Below, in pieces: positions 41,553 through 50,158 of a stretch of DNA of 64,000 nt (position 1 is its first letter; every line of letters starts with the position of its first letter). This DNA comes from Mayfieldus sp963740555 (GTDB taxonomy: Bacteria; Actinomycetota; Thermoleophilia; Solirubrobacterales; 70-9). The stretch is from the NCBI GenBank assembly GCA_963740555.1, contig CAVUES010000006.1:34348-98347 (forward strand), given 5' to 3'. The notes under the pieces are model-generated. The model saw only the letters and a program-made list of their open reading frames with translations, was not told where the DNA came from and did not search any database. Position numbers and translations under genes: made by a program.

Positions 41553-41564
41553 CCGATAGGCCAC
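41286..41564 (-). CDS. small membrane protein with two helices
   Basis: 92 residues from GTG 41564. VSFWIAVAGVISLYAFFVALAG and VIGVTIVVGALAAVFAL form two hydrophobic helices, separated by SPRQ, followed by a basic tail (RLRRSLNRIRERRGF). The amino-acid pattern is that of a true membrane protein, which makes this strand the coding one in the overlap with the 40734 gene. Family not recognised. An A+T-rich CCAATTATTGGG directly before the start could be promoter for a leaderless message. Confidence 0.7.
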   Translation of the reverse strand: MAYRLPWKQMELFGQLRVSFWIAVAGVISLYAFFVALAGVSPRQVIGVTIVVGALAAVFALRNLRVASELADRGGDPRLRRSLNRIRERRGF

Positions 41565-41642
41565 ACCAATTATTGGGATTTTTCTGGCGGGCCTTGGGTC
41601 CAGGGCCTGCGGCGCGGGATCCAGCGCGGCACCGCGCGCTGT

Positions 41643-42305
41643 TCAGCCGATCGTCAATTGCTCGACCTCGCCGCCTCGCCCGATCAGGACGTCGCTGACC
41701 ATCGCCGCCGGGAAGAGTCCGTGGTCGACCACGCCGGGCTCGGCGGACAGTCGCGCGGCCAGCTCGGCGGGGTCGCCGACCTCACCGAGGAAGTCGGCGA
41801 TCACGCCGCCGTCGGGACTGGAGGCAGCGTCGCGGCGGCGCACCTCGCCGAGCTCGCCGAGCCGCGCCAGCGTTGCCGAGAGCCCGAACTCGAACAGCTC
41901 CAGCGGCACTGGTGGCCCAAGATCGTCAGTCGGCTTGCTCGAATCGGCGATCACCACGAAGCGCTTTGCGGTCGCGGCGACGATCTTCTCCCGCGTATGG
42001 GCGCCGCCGCCGCCCTTCACCACCCATCCGTCGGGAGCGACCTGGTCGGCGCCGTCGATCGCGATGTCGAGCTGCGTCAAGGCGTCGAACGGCTCCACCG
42101 CCAGCCCAAGCTCGCGTCCCCGCTCCTCGGTCTCGACCGAGGTGGCGACGCAGCGCAGCTGCAAGCCGCGCTCCGCCAAGGCAGGCAACAGAAAGGCAAC
42201 CGTTGAGCCGGTTCCCAGCCCTACCGTCATTCCATCCTCGACCAGCGCCGCCGCGGCCTCCGCGGCCAGGCGCTTCTCGGTCTTGGTGTCGGTATCGGCG
42301 GCCAC
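41643..42305 (-). CDS. rpiA: ribose-5-phosphate isomerase A
   Basis: 220-residue isomerase interconverting ribose 5-phosphate and ribulose 5-phosphate. The phosphate site GLGTGSTVAF is near residue 29, DIAIDGADQVAP near 79, and KGGGGAHTREKIVA near 97 carries the active-site Lys/Glu region. Length is normal. GTG 42305 diverges from tkt with 43 bases between starts, so the two could share control. RpiA-type, not RpiB. Confidence 0.95.
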   Translation of the reverse strand: MAADTDTKTEKRLAAEAAAALVEDGMTVGLGTGSTVAFLLPALAERGLQLRCVATSVETEERGRELGLAVEPFDALTQLDIAIDGADQVAPDGWVVKGGGGAHTREKIVAATAKRFVVIADSSKPTDDLGPPVPLELFEFGLSATLARLGELGEVRRRDAASSPDGGVIADFLGEVGDPAELAARLSAEPGVVDHGLFPAAMVSDVLIGRGGEVEQLTIG

Positions 42306-42332
42306 GTGATCGGGAATCTATCCCTGGAGGGC

Positions 42333-42338
42333 TAGGAT
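42333..42338 (+). promoter_or_regulatory. putative -10 box of tkt operon
   Basis: TAGGAT ends 10 bases before the tkt ATG (42349) in the short rpiA/tkt divergent region. Suggests a very short or absent leader. No clear -35. Confidence 0.35.
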
Positions 42339-42348
42339 CGAACTGGAG

Positions 42349-44406
42349 ATGGAAGTAGCCGCACCGGCCAAAACCGACATCGACGCGCTGTGCATCAACA
42401 CGATCCGTACGCTGTCGATCGACGCTATCCAGAAGGCGAACTCGGGCCACCCCGGCACGCCGATGGCGCTGGCGCCGGTCGCCTACACGCTCTGGCAGCG
42501 CTTCCTGCGCTTCGACCCCGCGGATCCGATCTGGCCCAACCGCGACCGCTTCGTGCTCTCCAACGGGCATGCCTCGATGCTGCTCTATTCGCTGCTCCAC
42601 CTCACCGGTGTGCGCGCCGTGGACCCGGACTACGAGACGCTCGGCGAGCCCAGCGTCAGCCTCGCGGACATCAAGGCATTCCGCCAGCTCGGCTCACATA
42701 CCCCGGGCCACCCCGAATACCACCTCACCTCGGGGGTCGAGACGACGACCGGCCCGCTCGGCCAGGGCATCGCGACTTCGGTTGGGATGGCGATCGCCAG
42801 CAAGTGGCTGGCGGCCACCTACAACCGCCCCGGCTTCGAGATGTTCGACTTCGACGTCTACGCCTTCGCCGGCGACGGCTGCTTCATGGAGGGGGTCTCG
42901 AGCGAGGCCGGCTCGGTCGCCGGCCACCAGCAGCTCGACAACCTCTGCTGGGTATACGACAACAACCACATCACCATCGATGGGCGCACCGAGCTGGCCT
43001 ACTCGGACGACGTCGCGGCCCGCTTCATGGGCTACGGGTGGAACGTGACCCGGGTCGGCGACGCCAACGACCTCGAGCTTCTGACCCGCGCCTTCGAGGA
43101 GTTCAAGCGGGAGCAGAAGCGGCCCACCCTGATCATCGTCGACAGCCACATCGGCTACGGATCGCCGCACAAGCAGGACACCGCCGAGGCGCACGGCGAG
43201 CCGCTCGGCGAGGAGGAGGTGCGCGAGACCAAGCGGGCATACGGGTGGCCCGAGGACGCCGAGTTCCTGGTTCCCGACGGCGTCTACGACCACTTCTCCA
43301 ACGGCATCGGCGAGCGCGGGGAGAGGCTCCGAAAGGAGTGGGGGCGGTTGCTGGTCAGCTACCAGCGCGAGCACGAGACCCTCGCCCGCCAGATCGACCA
43401 GATGCAGCACCGCGAGCTTCCCGAAGGCTGGGACAACGACATCCCGAGCTTCGACGCGGACCCGAAGGGCCTGGCGACCCGCAAGTCCTCGAAGCAGGTC
43501 CTGGACGCGATTGCCGAGCAAGTGCCGTGGCTGGTGAGCGGCTCCGCCGACCTCACCGGCTCGGCCTCCAGCGGCCTCGACGAGGACGCCGGGACCTTCG
43601 CGCCCGAGGACCGCGGCGGCCGCGAGCTTCACTACGGGATCCGCGAGCACGAGTCGGCCGCGATCTCCAACGGACTCTCGCTCTGCAAGCTGCGCCCGGT
43701 GTGGTCGACCTACCTGACCTTCTCCGACTACGCCCGGCCCGCGATCCGGCTATCGGCGTTGATGGAGCTCCCGGTCGTGCACTGGTTCAGCCACGACTCG
43801 ATCGGGCTCGGCGAGGACGGCCCGACCCACCAGCCGGTGGAGCAGATCGCCTCCCTGCGGGCGATGCCGGGGCTGAACGTGATCCGTCCCTGCGACGGCA
43901 ACGAGGTCGCCGAGGCGTGGCGGGTGATCATGCAGCAGCGCCACCAGCCCACGGCGCTGGTGCTGACCCGTCAGGACGTCCCGAGCCTGGACCGGAGCCG
44001 TTATGAGTCGGCGGAGGGCTTGCGCCGTGGCGGCTACGTGCTCGCCGACTGCGAGGGGGAGCCGCAGGTGATCCTGATCGCCACCGGCAGCGAGGTGCAC
44101 CTGGCGGTCGACGCCTACGAGGAGTTGAGCGGCGAGGGGGTCAAGGCCCGGGTCGTGAGCCTGCCGTCCTGGTACCTGTTCGACAACGAGCCCGAGGAGT
44201 ATCGCGAGAGCGTGCTTCCCGAATCGGTGCAGGCGCGGGTCGCGGTCGAGCAAGCCTCGACGCTGGGTTGGGACCGCTACGTCGGGCCGCAGGGCAAGAT
44301 CGTCGGCATGCACACCTTCGGCGCCTCGGCGCCGCTGAAGGAGGTGCAGCGCAAGTTCGGCTTCACTCCGGATCGCGTGGTCGAGGCTGCGAGGGAATTG
44401 CTGTGA
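42349..44406 (+). CDS. tkt: transketolase
   Basis: 685-residue thiamine-diphosphate enzyme moving two-carbon units between pentose, triose and other sugar phosphates. KANSGHPGTPMALAPVAYTLW near 27 is the transketolase signature 1 region, FAGDGCFMEGVSSEAG near 180 through DNNHITIDG near 205 binds thiamine diphosphate and magnesium, and GIREHESAAISNG near 430 holds the catalytic Glu. The C-terminal domain is complete. It heads the coupled tkt-tal-pgi-HAD operon: its TGA overlaps the tal GTG. Confidence 0.96.
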   Translation: MEVAAPAKTDIDALCINTIRTLSIDAIQKANSGHPGTPMALAPVAYTLWQRFLRFDPADPIWPNRDRFVLSNGHASMLLYSLLHLTGVRAVDPDYETLGEPSVSLADIKAFRQLGSHTPGHPEYHLTSGVETTTGPLGQGIATSVGMAIASKWLAATYNRPGFEMFDFDVYAFAGDGCFMEGVSSEAGSVAGHQQLDNLCWVYDNNHITIDGRTELAYSDDVAARFMGYGWNVTRVGDANDLELLTRAFEEFKREQKRPTLIIVDSHIGYGSPHKQDTAEAHGEPLGEEEVRETKRAYGWPEDAEFLVPDGVYDHFSNGIGERGERLRKEWGRLLVSYQREHETLARQIDQMQHRELPEGWDNDIPSFDADPKGLATRKSSKQVLDAIAEQVPWLVSGSADLTGSASSGLDEDAGTFAPEDRGGRELHYGIREHESAAISNGLSLCKLRPVWSTYLTFSDYARPAIRLSALMELPVVHWFSHDSIGLGEDGPTHQPVEQIASLRAMPGLNVIRPCDGNEVAEAWRVIMQQRHQPTALVLTRQDVPSLDRSRYESAEGLRRGGYVLADCEGEPQVILIATGSEVHLAVDAYEELSGEGVKARVVSLPSWYLFDNEPEEYRESVLPESVQARVAVEQASTLGWDRYVGPQGKIVGMHTFGASAPLKEVQRKFGFTPDRVVEAARELL

Positions 44407-45497
44407 GCGCGGGCACCAATCCGACGCAGCTGCTGCACGAGCTCGGGCAGAGCCTCTGGATCGACAACATCGATCGCGACATGCTCGCCAGCGGCAAGCT
44501 GCGCAACTACATAGACGAGCTCTCGGTCACCGGTTTGACCTCCAATCCGACGATCTTCGACAAGGCGATCGGCGGCGGCTCCGCCTACGACGACTCGATC
44601 CGCGCCCTGCACGACCAGGACCTCTCCCGCGAGGACCTCTTCTTCGAGCTGGCGCTTGAGGACCTGCGCCAGGCCGCCGACCTCTTCGTCGCCGTCCACG
44701 AGCGCACCGACGGGGTCGACGGCTGGGTCTCACTCGAGGTCTCGCCGCTGCTCGCCGACGACACCGAGGCGACGATCGAGCAGGTGCAGCGACTGCACAT
44801 CCAGTCGAGGTGCAACAACATCTACATCAAGATCCCGGGCACGCCGGCAGGTACCCCGGCGATCGAGGAGTCGATCCACGCGGCGATCCCGGTCAACGTG
44901 ACCCTGCTGTTCTCGACCGAGCAGTACCTCGCCGCCGCCGACGCTTACATGCGCGGCATCGAGCGACGGATCGAAGGCGGCGACGATCCCAACGTGCCGT
45001 CGGTCGCCTCGCTGTTCATCAGCCGCTGGGACAAGGCGGTGATCGACGTGGTTCCCGACGACCTTCGCGACAAGCTGGGCATCGCGGTCGCAAGGCGCAC
45101 CTATCGCGCTTACCGCGAGCTGCACGACTCCGAGCGCTGGCAGCGGCTCGAGAACGAGGGCGCCCGGCCGCAGCGCCTGCTCTGGGCCAGCACGGGGACC
45201 AAGGACCCCGAGGCCTCCGACGTCCTCTACGTCGAGGCGCTCGCGGCTCCGCTGACGATCAACACGATGCCCGACAAGACTTTGCTCGCCTTCGCCGACC
45301 ACGGCGAGGTGCGCCAGCCGCTGCCGGCCGACGGCGGCGACGCGGAGGACGTGCTCGCCGCCTTCAACGAGGCGGGGATGGACACCGATGCGCTCGCTGA
45401 GCAGCTGCAGAAGGAGGGCGCCGAGACCTTCGTCGCCTCCTGGAACGAGCTGCTCGGGACGATCGAGTCGCGCAGGTCGGAGCTCGCCGCCAGCTAG
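44403..45497 (+). CDS. tal: transaldolase
   Basis: 364-residue enzyme moving a three-carbon dihydroxyacetone unit between sugar phosphates. It has GLTSNPTIFDKAI near 42, VSLEVSPLLADDT near 110, and NNIYIKIPGTPAGTPAI near 140 with the Schiff-base Lys. The length and the later SLFISRWDKAV and LWASTGTKDPEASDVLYVE sections place it in the larger actinobacterial/cyanobacterial transaldolase group. GTG 44403 overlaps the tkt stop; the TAG overlaps the pgi GTG, so translation is coupled. Confidence 0.96.
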   Translation: MSAGTNPTQLLHELGQSLWIDNIDRDMLASGKLRNYIDELSVTGLTSNPTIFDKAIGGGSAYDDSIRALHDQDLSREDLFFELALEDLRQAADLFVAVHERTDGVDGWVSLEVSPLLADDTEATIEQVQRLHIQSRCNNIYIKIPGTPAGTPAIEESIHAAIPVNVTLLFSTEQYLAAADAYMRGIERRIEGGDDPNVPSVASLFISRWDKAVIDVVPDDLRDKLGIAVARRTYRAYRELHDSERWQRLENEGARPQRLLWASTGTKDPEASDVLYVEALAAPLTINTMPDKTLLAFADHGEVRQPLPADGGDAEDVLAAFNEAGMDTDALAEQLQKEGAETFVASWNELLGTIESRRSELAAS

Positions 45498-47137
45498 TGG
45501 ACGCTGGGGGGATCGCGCCGCTGCGCAAGCGCTCCGCCTGGGGCGAGCTGGAGCGCGATTACGCGCAGGTCAAGTCGCTGCACCTGCGGGAGCTGTTCGC
45601 CGAGGACCCGGGGCGGGGGACGCGCATGACCGCCGAGGGCGCCGGTCTCTACCTCGACTACTCCAAGAACCGCATCGACGACGAAACGCTGGGCTTGCTG
45701 GTTTCGCTGGCGGAGGAGTCGGGCCTGGCCGAACGCCGCGAAGCGATGTTCCACGGCGAGCGAATCAACGTCTCGGAGAACCGCTCGGTGCTGCACGTGG
45801 CGCTGCGGATGCCCCGCGATCGCTCGCTGATCGTCGACGGCGTCGACGTGGTCAAGGAGGTCCACGAGGTGCTCGACCGGATGGGCGACTTCTGCGAGCG
45901 GGTCCGGAGCGGCGAGTGGCGCGGCCATAGCGGCAAGCCGATTCGCAACCTGATCAACATCGGCATCGGCGGCTCGGACCTGGGGCCGGTGATGGCCTAC
46001 GAGGCGCTGCGCCACTACTCGAAGCGCGAAATGAACTTCCGCTTCGTCTCAAACGTCGACGGCACCGACTTCGCCGAGGCGACCCGCGACCTCGACCCGG
46101 CCGAGACGCTGTTCGTCGTCTCCTCGAAGACCTTCACGACGCTGGAGACGATGACCAACGCGCGCACCGCGCGCTCCTGGGTCACGGCGGGGATCGGCGA
46201 CACCGACGCGGTCGCCAAGCACTTCGTCGCCGTCTCCACCAACACCGACGGGGTGACGAAGTTCGGCATCGACACAGACAACATGTTCGGCTTCTGGGAG
46301 TGGGTCGGCGGGCGCTACTCGATGGACTCGGCGATCGGCCTCTCGACCATGCTCGCGATCGGCCCCGATCGCTTCCGCGAGATGCTGGCCGGCTTTCACG
46401 CCATGGACGAGCACTTCCGCGAGGCCCCGACGGATCGCAACCTACCGGCGCTGATGGGCCTGCTCGCGGTCTGGTACGGCGACTTCTTCGGCGCCCAGAC
46501 CGCCGCGGTGCTGCCCTACGACCAGTACCTGAAGCGCTTCCCGGCCTACCTCCAGCAGCTGACGATGGAATCGAACGGCAAGCATGTGACCCTCGACGGC
46601 GTCCGGCTCGACTACGAGACCGGGGCGATCTACTGGGGGGAGCCGGGGACCAACGGCCAGCATTCCTTCTACCAGCTGATCCACCAGGGGACGAAGCTGA
46701 TCCCCTGCGACTTCATCGGCTTTCACCGCAGCCTCAACCCGCTCGGCGAGCACCACGATCTGCTGGTCGCCAACGTCTTCGCGCAGACAGAAGCGCTCGC
46801 CTTCGGCAAGACGCCGGAACAGGTCACAGAGGAGGGGACGCCGGAGGAGCTGGTCCCGCACCGCGTGTTCGAGGGCAACCGTCCCTCGAACACGATTCTC
46901 GCCGAGCGCCTCACCCCGGAGGTGCTTGGTGCGCTGGTGGCGCTTTACGAGCACAGCGTCTTTACCCAGGGCACCGTTTGGTCGATCGACTCCTTCGACC
47001 AGTGGGGGGTGGAGCTGGGCAAGGTACTTGCGAAGCGGATCGTGCCCGAGCTGCAGGCTGAGGAGGAGCCGCCGCTCGACCACGACAGCTCGACGAGCGA
47101 GTTGATCCGCCGCTACCGGGCCGCGCGGGCGCGTTGA
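45497..47137 (+). CDS. pgi: glucose-6-phosphate isomerase
   Basis: 546-residue isomerase linking glucose 6-phosphate and fructose 6-phosphate, so that transketolase/transaldolase products can re-enter the oxidative branch. NIGIGGSDLGPVMAYEALRH near 154, WVGGRYSMDSAIGLSTMLA near 268, ESNGKHVTLDG near 357 and GEPGTNGQHSFYQLIHQG near 378 are the sugar-phosphate and catalytic motifs (Glu and His). GTG 45497 overlaps the tal stop (TAGTG). The end overlaps the next gene by TTGA. Confidence 0.97.
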   Translation: MDAGGIAPLRKRSAWGELERDYAQVKSLHLRELFAEDPGRGTRMTAEGAGLYLDYSKNRIDDETLGLLVSLAEESGLAERREAMFHGERINVSENRSVLHVALRMPRDRSLIVDGVDVVKEVHEVLDRMGDFCERVRSGEWRGHSGKPIRNLINIGIGGSDLGPVMAYEALRHYSKREMNFRFVSNVDGTDFAEATRDLDPAETLFVVSSKTFTTLETMTNARTARSWVTAGIGDTDAVAKHFVAVSTNTDGVTKFGIDTDNMFGFWEWVGGRYSMDSAIGLSTMLAIGPDRFREMLAGFHAMDEHFREAPTDRNLPALMGLLAVWYGDFFGAQTAAVLPYDQYLKRFPAYLQQLTMESNGKHVTLDGVRLDYETGAIYWGEPGTNGQHSFYQLIHQGTKLIPCDFIGFHRSLNPLGEHHDLLVANVFAQTEALAFGKTPEQVTEEGTPEELVPHRVFEGNRPSNTILAERLTPEVLGALVALYEHSVFTQGTVWSIDSFDQWGVELGKVLAKRIVPELQAEEEPPLDHDSSTSELIRRYRAARAR

Positions 47138-47799
47138 TCGAGGCGGTCCTCTTCGACATCGACGGCACCCTGATCACGACCGGGGGCGCCGGGGCCGAGG
47201 CCTGGCGGCGCGCTTTCGAGGAGCTCTATGGAGCGGAGGCCGAGATCGACGAGTTCAGCCATGCCGGGATGACCGACCCCGAAGTCGGGCGCCTGACCTT
47301 CACCGGTGTGCTCGGGCGAGAGCCGAAGCGCCGCGAGTTCGCCCGCCTCATGGCCCGGCGTCAGCACTACCTCGCGGGCGGGGTGGCGGAGTCGAAGCGC
47401 TACAGGGTGATGCCCGGAGTCGAGGCCCTGCTTTCGCAGCTGGTGCAGGACGGCGTACTCGTCGGTCTGGTGACGGGAAACGTCGAGGCGGCGGCGCACA
47501 TCAAGCTCTCTCGAGCCAACCTGAACCGCTTCTTCTGCTTTGGCGGCTATGGCTCGGACTCGACGGATCGGGTCGAGCTTACGAAGTGCGCGATCCAGCG
47601 CGCGGAGCGCGTCTCGGAGGGATCCCTGGAGCGCGAAGAGTGTCTGGCGGTTGGCGATACGCCGCTCGACGTCGAGGCGGGGCACGGCGCGGCCATTGAG
47701 GTGGTCGGCGTTGCCACCGGCGCCTACTCGGTCGAGCAGCTGCGCGCGGCCGGCGCCGACCACGTCGTGGCGACGCTGGAGGAGGGGCTGCCGCTCTAG
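47134..47799 (+). CDS. HAD-superfamily phosphatase (phosphoglycolate-phosphatase-like)
   Basis: 221-residue haloacid-dehalogenase-type hydrolase. Motif I VLFDIDGTLITTGG is at about 4-17 with the nucleophile Asp, motif II is GLVTGNVE near 113, a Lys in the middle section serves as motif III, and motif IV is AVGDTPLDVEAG near 171. A helical cap lies between motifs I and II. The substrate is probably a small sugar phosphate or phosphoglycolate. TTG 47134 overlaps the pgi stop, so it is the last gene of the tkt operon; its own stop overlaps that of the convergent membrane-protein gene. Confidence 0.88.
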   Translation: MIEAVLFDIDGTLITTGGAGAEAWRRAFEELYGAEAEIDEFSHAGMTDPEVGRLTFTGVLGREPKRREFARLMARRQHYLAGGVAESKRYRVMPGVEALLSQLVQDGVLVGLVTGNVEAAAHIKLSRANLNRFFCFGGYGSDSTDRVELTKCAIQRAERVSEGSLEREECLAVGDTPLDVEAGHGAAIEVVGVATGAYSVEQLRAAGADHVVATLEEGLPL

Positions 47800-50126
47800 G
47801 GCTGGCGGCCACCGGAGTAGAAGTCGACCCAGGAGCCGCAAGCCCGCGCCAGCGTCGCTCGGTGCTCGGGGCCGACCGGCCTGGCGGTGAGCTCGCCGAT
47901 CGCCGCCCTGGCGTCATAGCCCGTTAGGCGTTGGAGCGCGTTCGGTCCGTCGACCGAGACGGTGAACCTGACCCGGGTCGGCCGGTCGATGGCAACCGTG
48001 CCGGCGGGCCAGTACTGCCCGTCGTTGATCAGGGTCAGCTGGTTGGGCCGCTGGCCGTCGAGGGCGGCGGGGAAGCGCTGGTCGAGCCCCACCGCCGCCG
48101 CGCGCAGCTGGATCGGCACCGGGCTGAAGTACTGAAGCGAGAGGTTCCAGCGCCCGGCCGGCAGGTTCAGCGTCTGGCTGGTCTCGTTCCCCAGCCCCGG
48201 CGTCGGCCCGTTGTCCCAGTCTTCCTTTGGCCCCACGGCTGGGGTCGGGAAGATCGATGCGCTGCCGGGTAGCTGGATCATCGTCTTCGTCTCCGGCGCG
48301 GTGCAGTCGAGGAGGGCGGCCGGAGCCCCGCCCTCGAGCAGGGTCTTGCGCGCCCGCGGTGTTCGCCCGATTCGCTTCCAGAGGATGTAGGAGGGGGTCC
48401 GCTGGACCGCTCGGAAGTTCGGGGGCGCCTTGCTCACGTACGCGGCACGGGTCGTGACGACGTAGTCGAAGCGGTCCAGGGTCCCCGGGGTGAAGGAGTC
48501 GAAGTCGATCGGGCCGTAGGCGACCCCGAGGTCGAAGGGCTTCGTCGGCCGCTCCTGAACGAGGGCGTCGGTGAACTCGATCAGGGGAATCCTGGCGTCG
48601 GCGCCGTGCAGCTCCCATTGCGCGAAGCGGTCCTGCCCGGCGTAGAGGACCGACTTGCCGGAGACCGTGGACATGAGGGCGCGCAGCTGCGCCCCGTGGC
48701 CGGGCGGCCCGACCGCGGTGTCGCGCAGCACCAGCAGGCTCGAATAGACGGAGCCGACCAGAAAGACGGCGGAGAGCGCCCCCCAGGCGGGGCGGGGGAC
48801 CCGCCAAGCGGCGGGCGGCGCCGAGAGCAGAGCGCGGACGATCACCAGCATCACGAGCGGGGCGATGATCATCAGCGCTTTTGCGCGGACGTAGTCGCCG
48901 CTCAGCGGCGTGAGCGTCGCGAGGTAGATCAGGATTCCGCCGGCCAGCGCCGCGGGAACCCCGTAGTCGCGGCGGCGCATCCACCAAGCCAGGCCGGCGA
49001 ACAGCGCAACGGCGGCGATCGCGCTCGTCAGCCACGGCAGGTGCGCGCCCCCGGCGGTATCGAGCCGGTAGTTCGAGGAGGTCCAGAATCCCAACGCCTC
49101 GGCGGGGTTGACCGGGCCGAAGGTGTTGGCGCCCTGCACCTCGGCAAAGCTCTTGCCGAAGCCGAACGGCCCGACGAGGCCGAGCCCGACGACGCCGAGC
49201 AAGACCACGAAGGCCCCGACGAGGACGGCCGGGCGAGCCAGGGTGCGCCGCAGCCGGCGCGGCGAAAGCCCCCGGCGCACCTCGGGGAAGCCGAGGCTGA
49301 AGATCGCCGCCGCCGCAAGTGGCCAGGCGAGGCCGGCGAAGCTGTAGGAGAAGACGATCCCGGCCGCCAGCACCGCCAGCGGCCCGAGCGTCCGCAGTCG
49401 CCCTCGAAGGTCGGCGGGGATTGGCCAGGCGCCCGGGAGCGCGAGCGCGAAGGCGAGCACGAACAGGGCCTCGGCGGTCTCCTTGAAGGCGCTCTGGGCG
49501 TAGTAGGAGACGGCGAGATAGGCGAGAGCTACCAGCGCCGCCCCGAAGGTCCGCCTGCCGGCCCCCAGCTCCTTGAGCGCCGCCAGCGCGGTCAGTGCCG
49601 TGAGCACCGGGATCGCGATCACCAGCCCCATGAAGGCCTTGTCGAGGCCGATCCCCGGCAGCGCCGAGATCGCGGTGCAGAGCCCGTGCGGTCCCAGCGG
49701 ATAGCCGCGGTCCGGCGCCGGCCCGAGCCCGTTCTTCAGCCACTCGGCCCACTGCAGGTGCAGCCCGAGGTCGTTGTTGAAGCCGACCCCGATGAGGCCG
49801 AAGCGCGCGCTGACCGCGAACGGGATCGCGAGCACCACCGCGACAACCAGGGCAACCGGAAGTCCGATTCGCGATGCGTCACCGCGGTTGTACGGCAGGC
49901 GCAGCGCCAGTGCCGCCGCCAGCAGCAGCAGGACGACGAACACGGCGGCCGTCGTCGCGTGTCCGGGCGCGCGGGCGAAGAACCCGGCGACGGTGAACAG
50001 GGCCGCCAATCCCACCGCCGGCTCCAGCCACGACCACCGCTGCTGACCGAGGACGGCCAGCAACGAGCGGCCAACCAGCAGCGACGCGGCGCAGACCAAC
50101 CCCGCCGAGATGTACGTCGGGACCAT
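47796..50126 (-). CDS. polytopic membrane protein, GT-C glycosyltransferase-like
   Basis: 776 residues. The first 460 or so contain about 11 hydrophobic helices (AGLVCAASLLVGRSLLAVLG, AAVFVVLLLLAAALALRLP, VALVVAVVLAIPFAVSA and others). The loop after the early helices, VGFNNDLGLHLQWAEWLKNG, with an acidic residue, is in the place of the catalytic loop of GT-C membrane transferases. From about 470 comes an extracytoplasmic beta-rich domain. It would use a lipid-linked sugar or act as an uncharacterised membrane protein. ATG 50126 diverges from the kinase-cyclase gene by 32 bases. Family assignment is tentative. Confidence 0.7.
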   Translation of the reverse strand: MVPTYISAGLVCAASLLVGRSLLAVLGQQRWSWLEPAVGLAALFTVAGFFARAPGHATTAAVFVVLLLLAAALALRLPYNRGDASRIGLPVALVVAVVLAIPFAVSARFGLIGVGFNNDLGLHLQWAEWLKNGLGPAPDRGYPLGPHGLCTAISALPGIGLDKAFMGLVIAIPVLTALTALAALKELGAGRRTFGAALVALAYLAVSYYAQSAFKETAEALFVLAFALALPGAWPIPADLRGRLRTLGPLAVLAAGIVFSYSFAGLAWPLAAAAIFSLGFPEVRRGLSPRRLRRTLARPAVLVGAFVVLLGVVGLGLVGPFGFGKSFAEVQGANTFGPVNPAEALGFWTSSNYRLDTAGGAHLPWLTSAIAAVALFAGLAWWMRRRDYGVPAALAGGILIYLATLTPLSGDYVRAKALMIIAPLVMLVIVRALLSAPPAAWRVPRPAWGALSAVFLVGSVYSSLLVLRDTAVGPPGHGAQLRALMSTVSGKSVLYAGQDRFAQWELHGADARIPLIEFTDALVQERPTKPFDLGVAYGPIDFDSFTPGTLDRFDYVVTTRAAYVSKAPPNFRAVQRTPSYILWKRIGRTPRARKTLLEGGAPAALLDCTAPETKTMIQLPGSASIFPTPAVGPKEDWDNGPTPGLGNETSQTLNLPAGRWNLSLQYFSPVPIQLRAAAVGLDQRFPAALDGQRPNQLTLINDGQYWPAGTVAIDRPTRVRFTVSVDGPNALQRLTGYDARAAIGELTARPVGPEHRATLARACGSWVDFYSGGRQP

Positions 50127-50158
50127 GAGGGCGGCAAACTATGGCTTAAGGACCTCCG

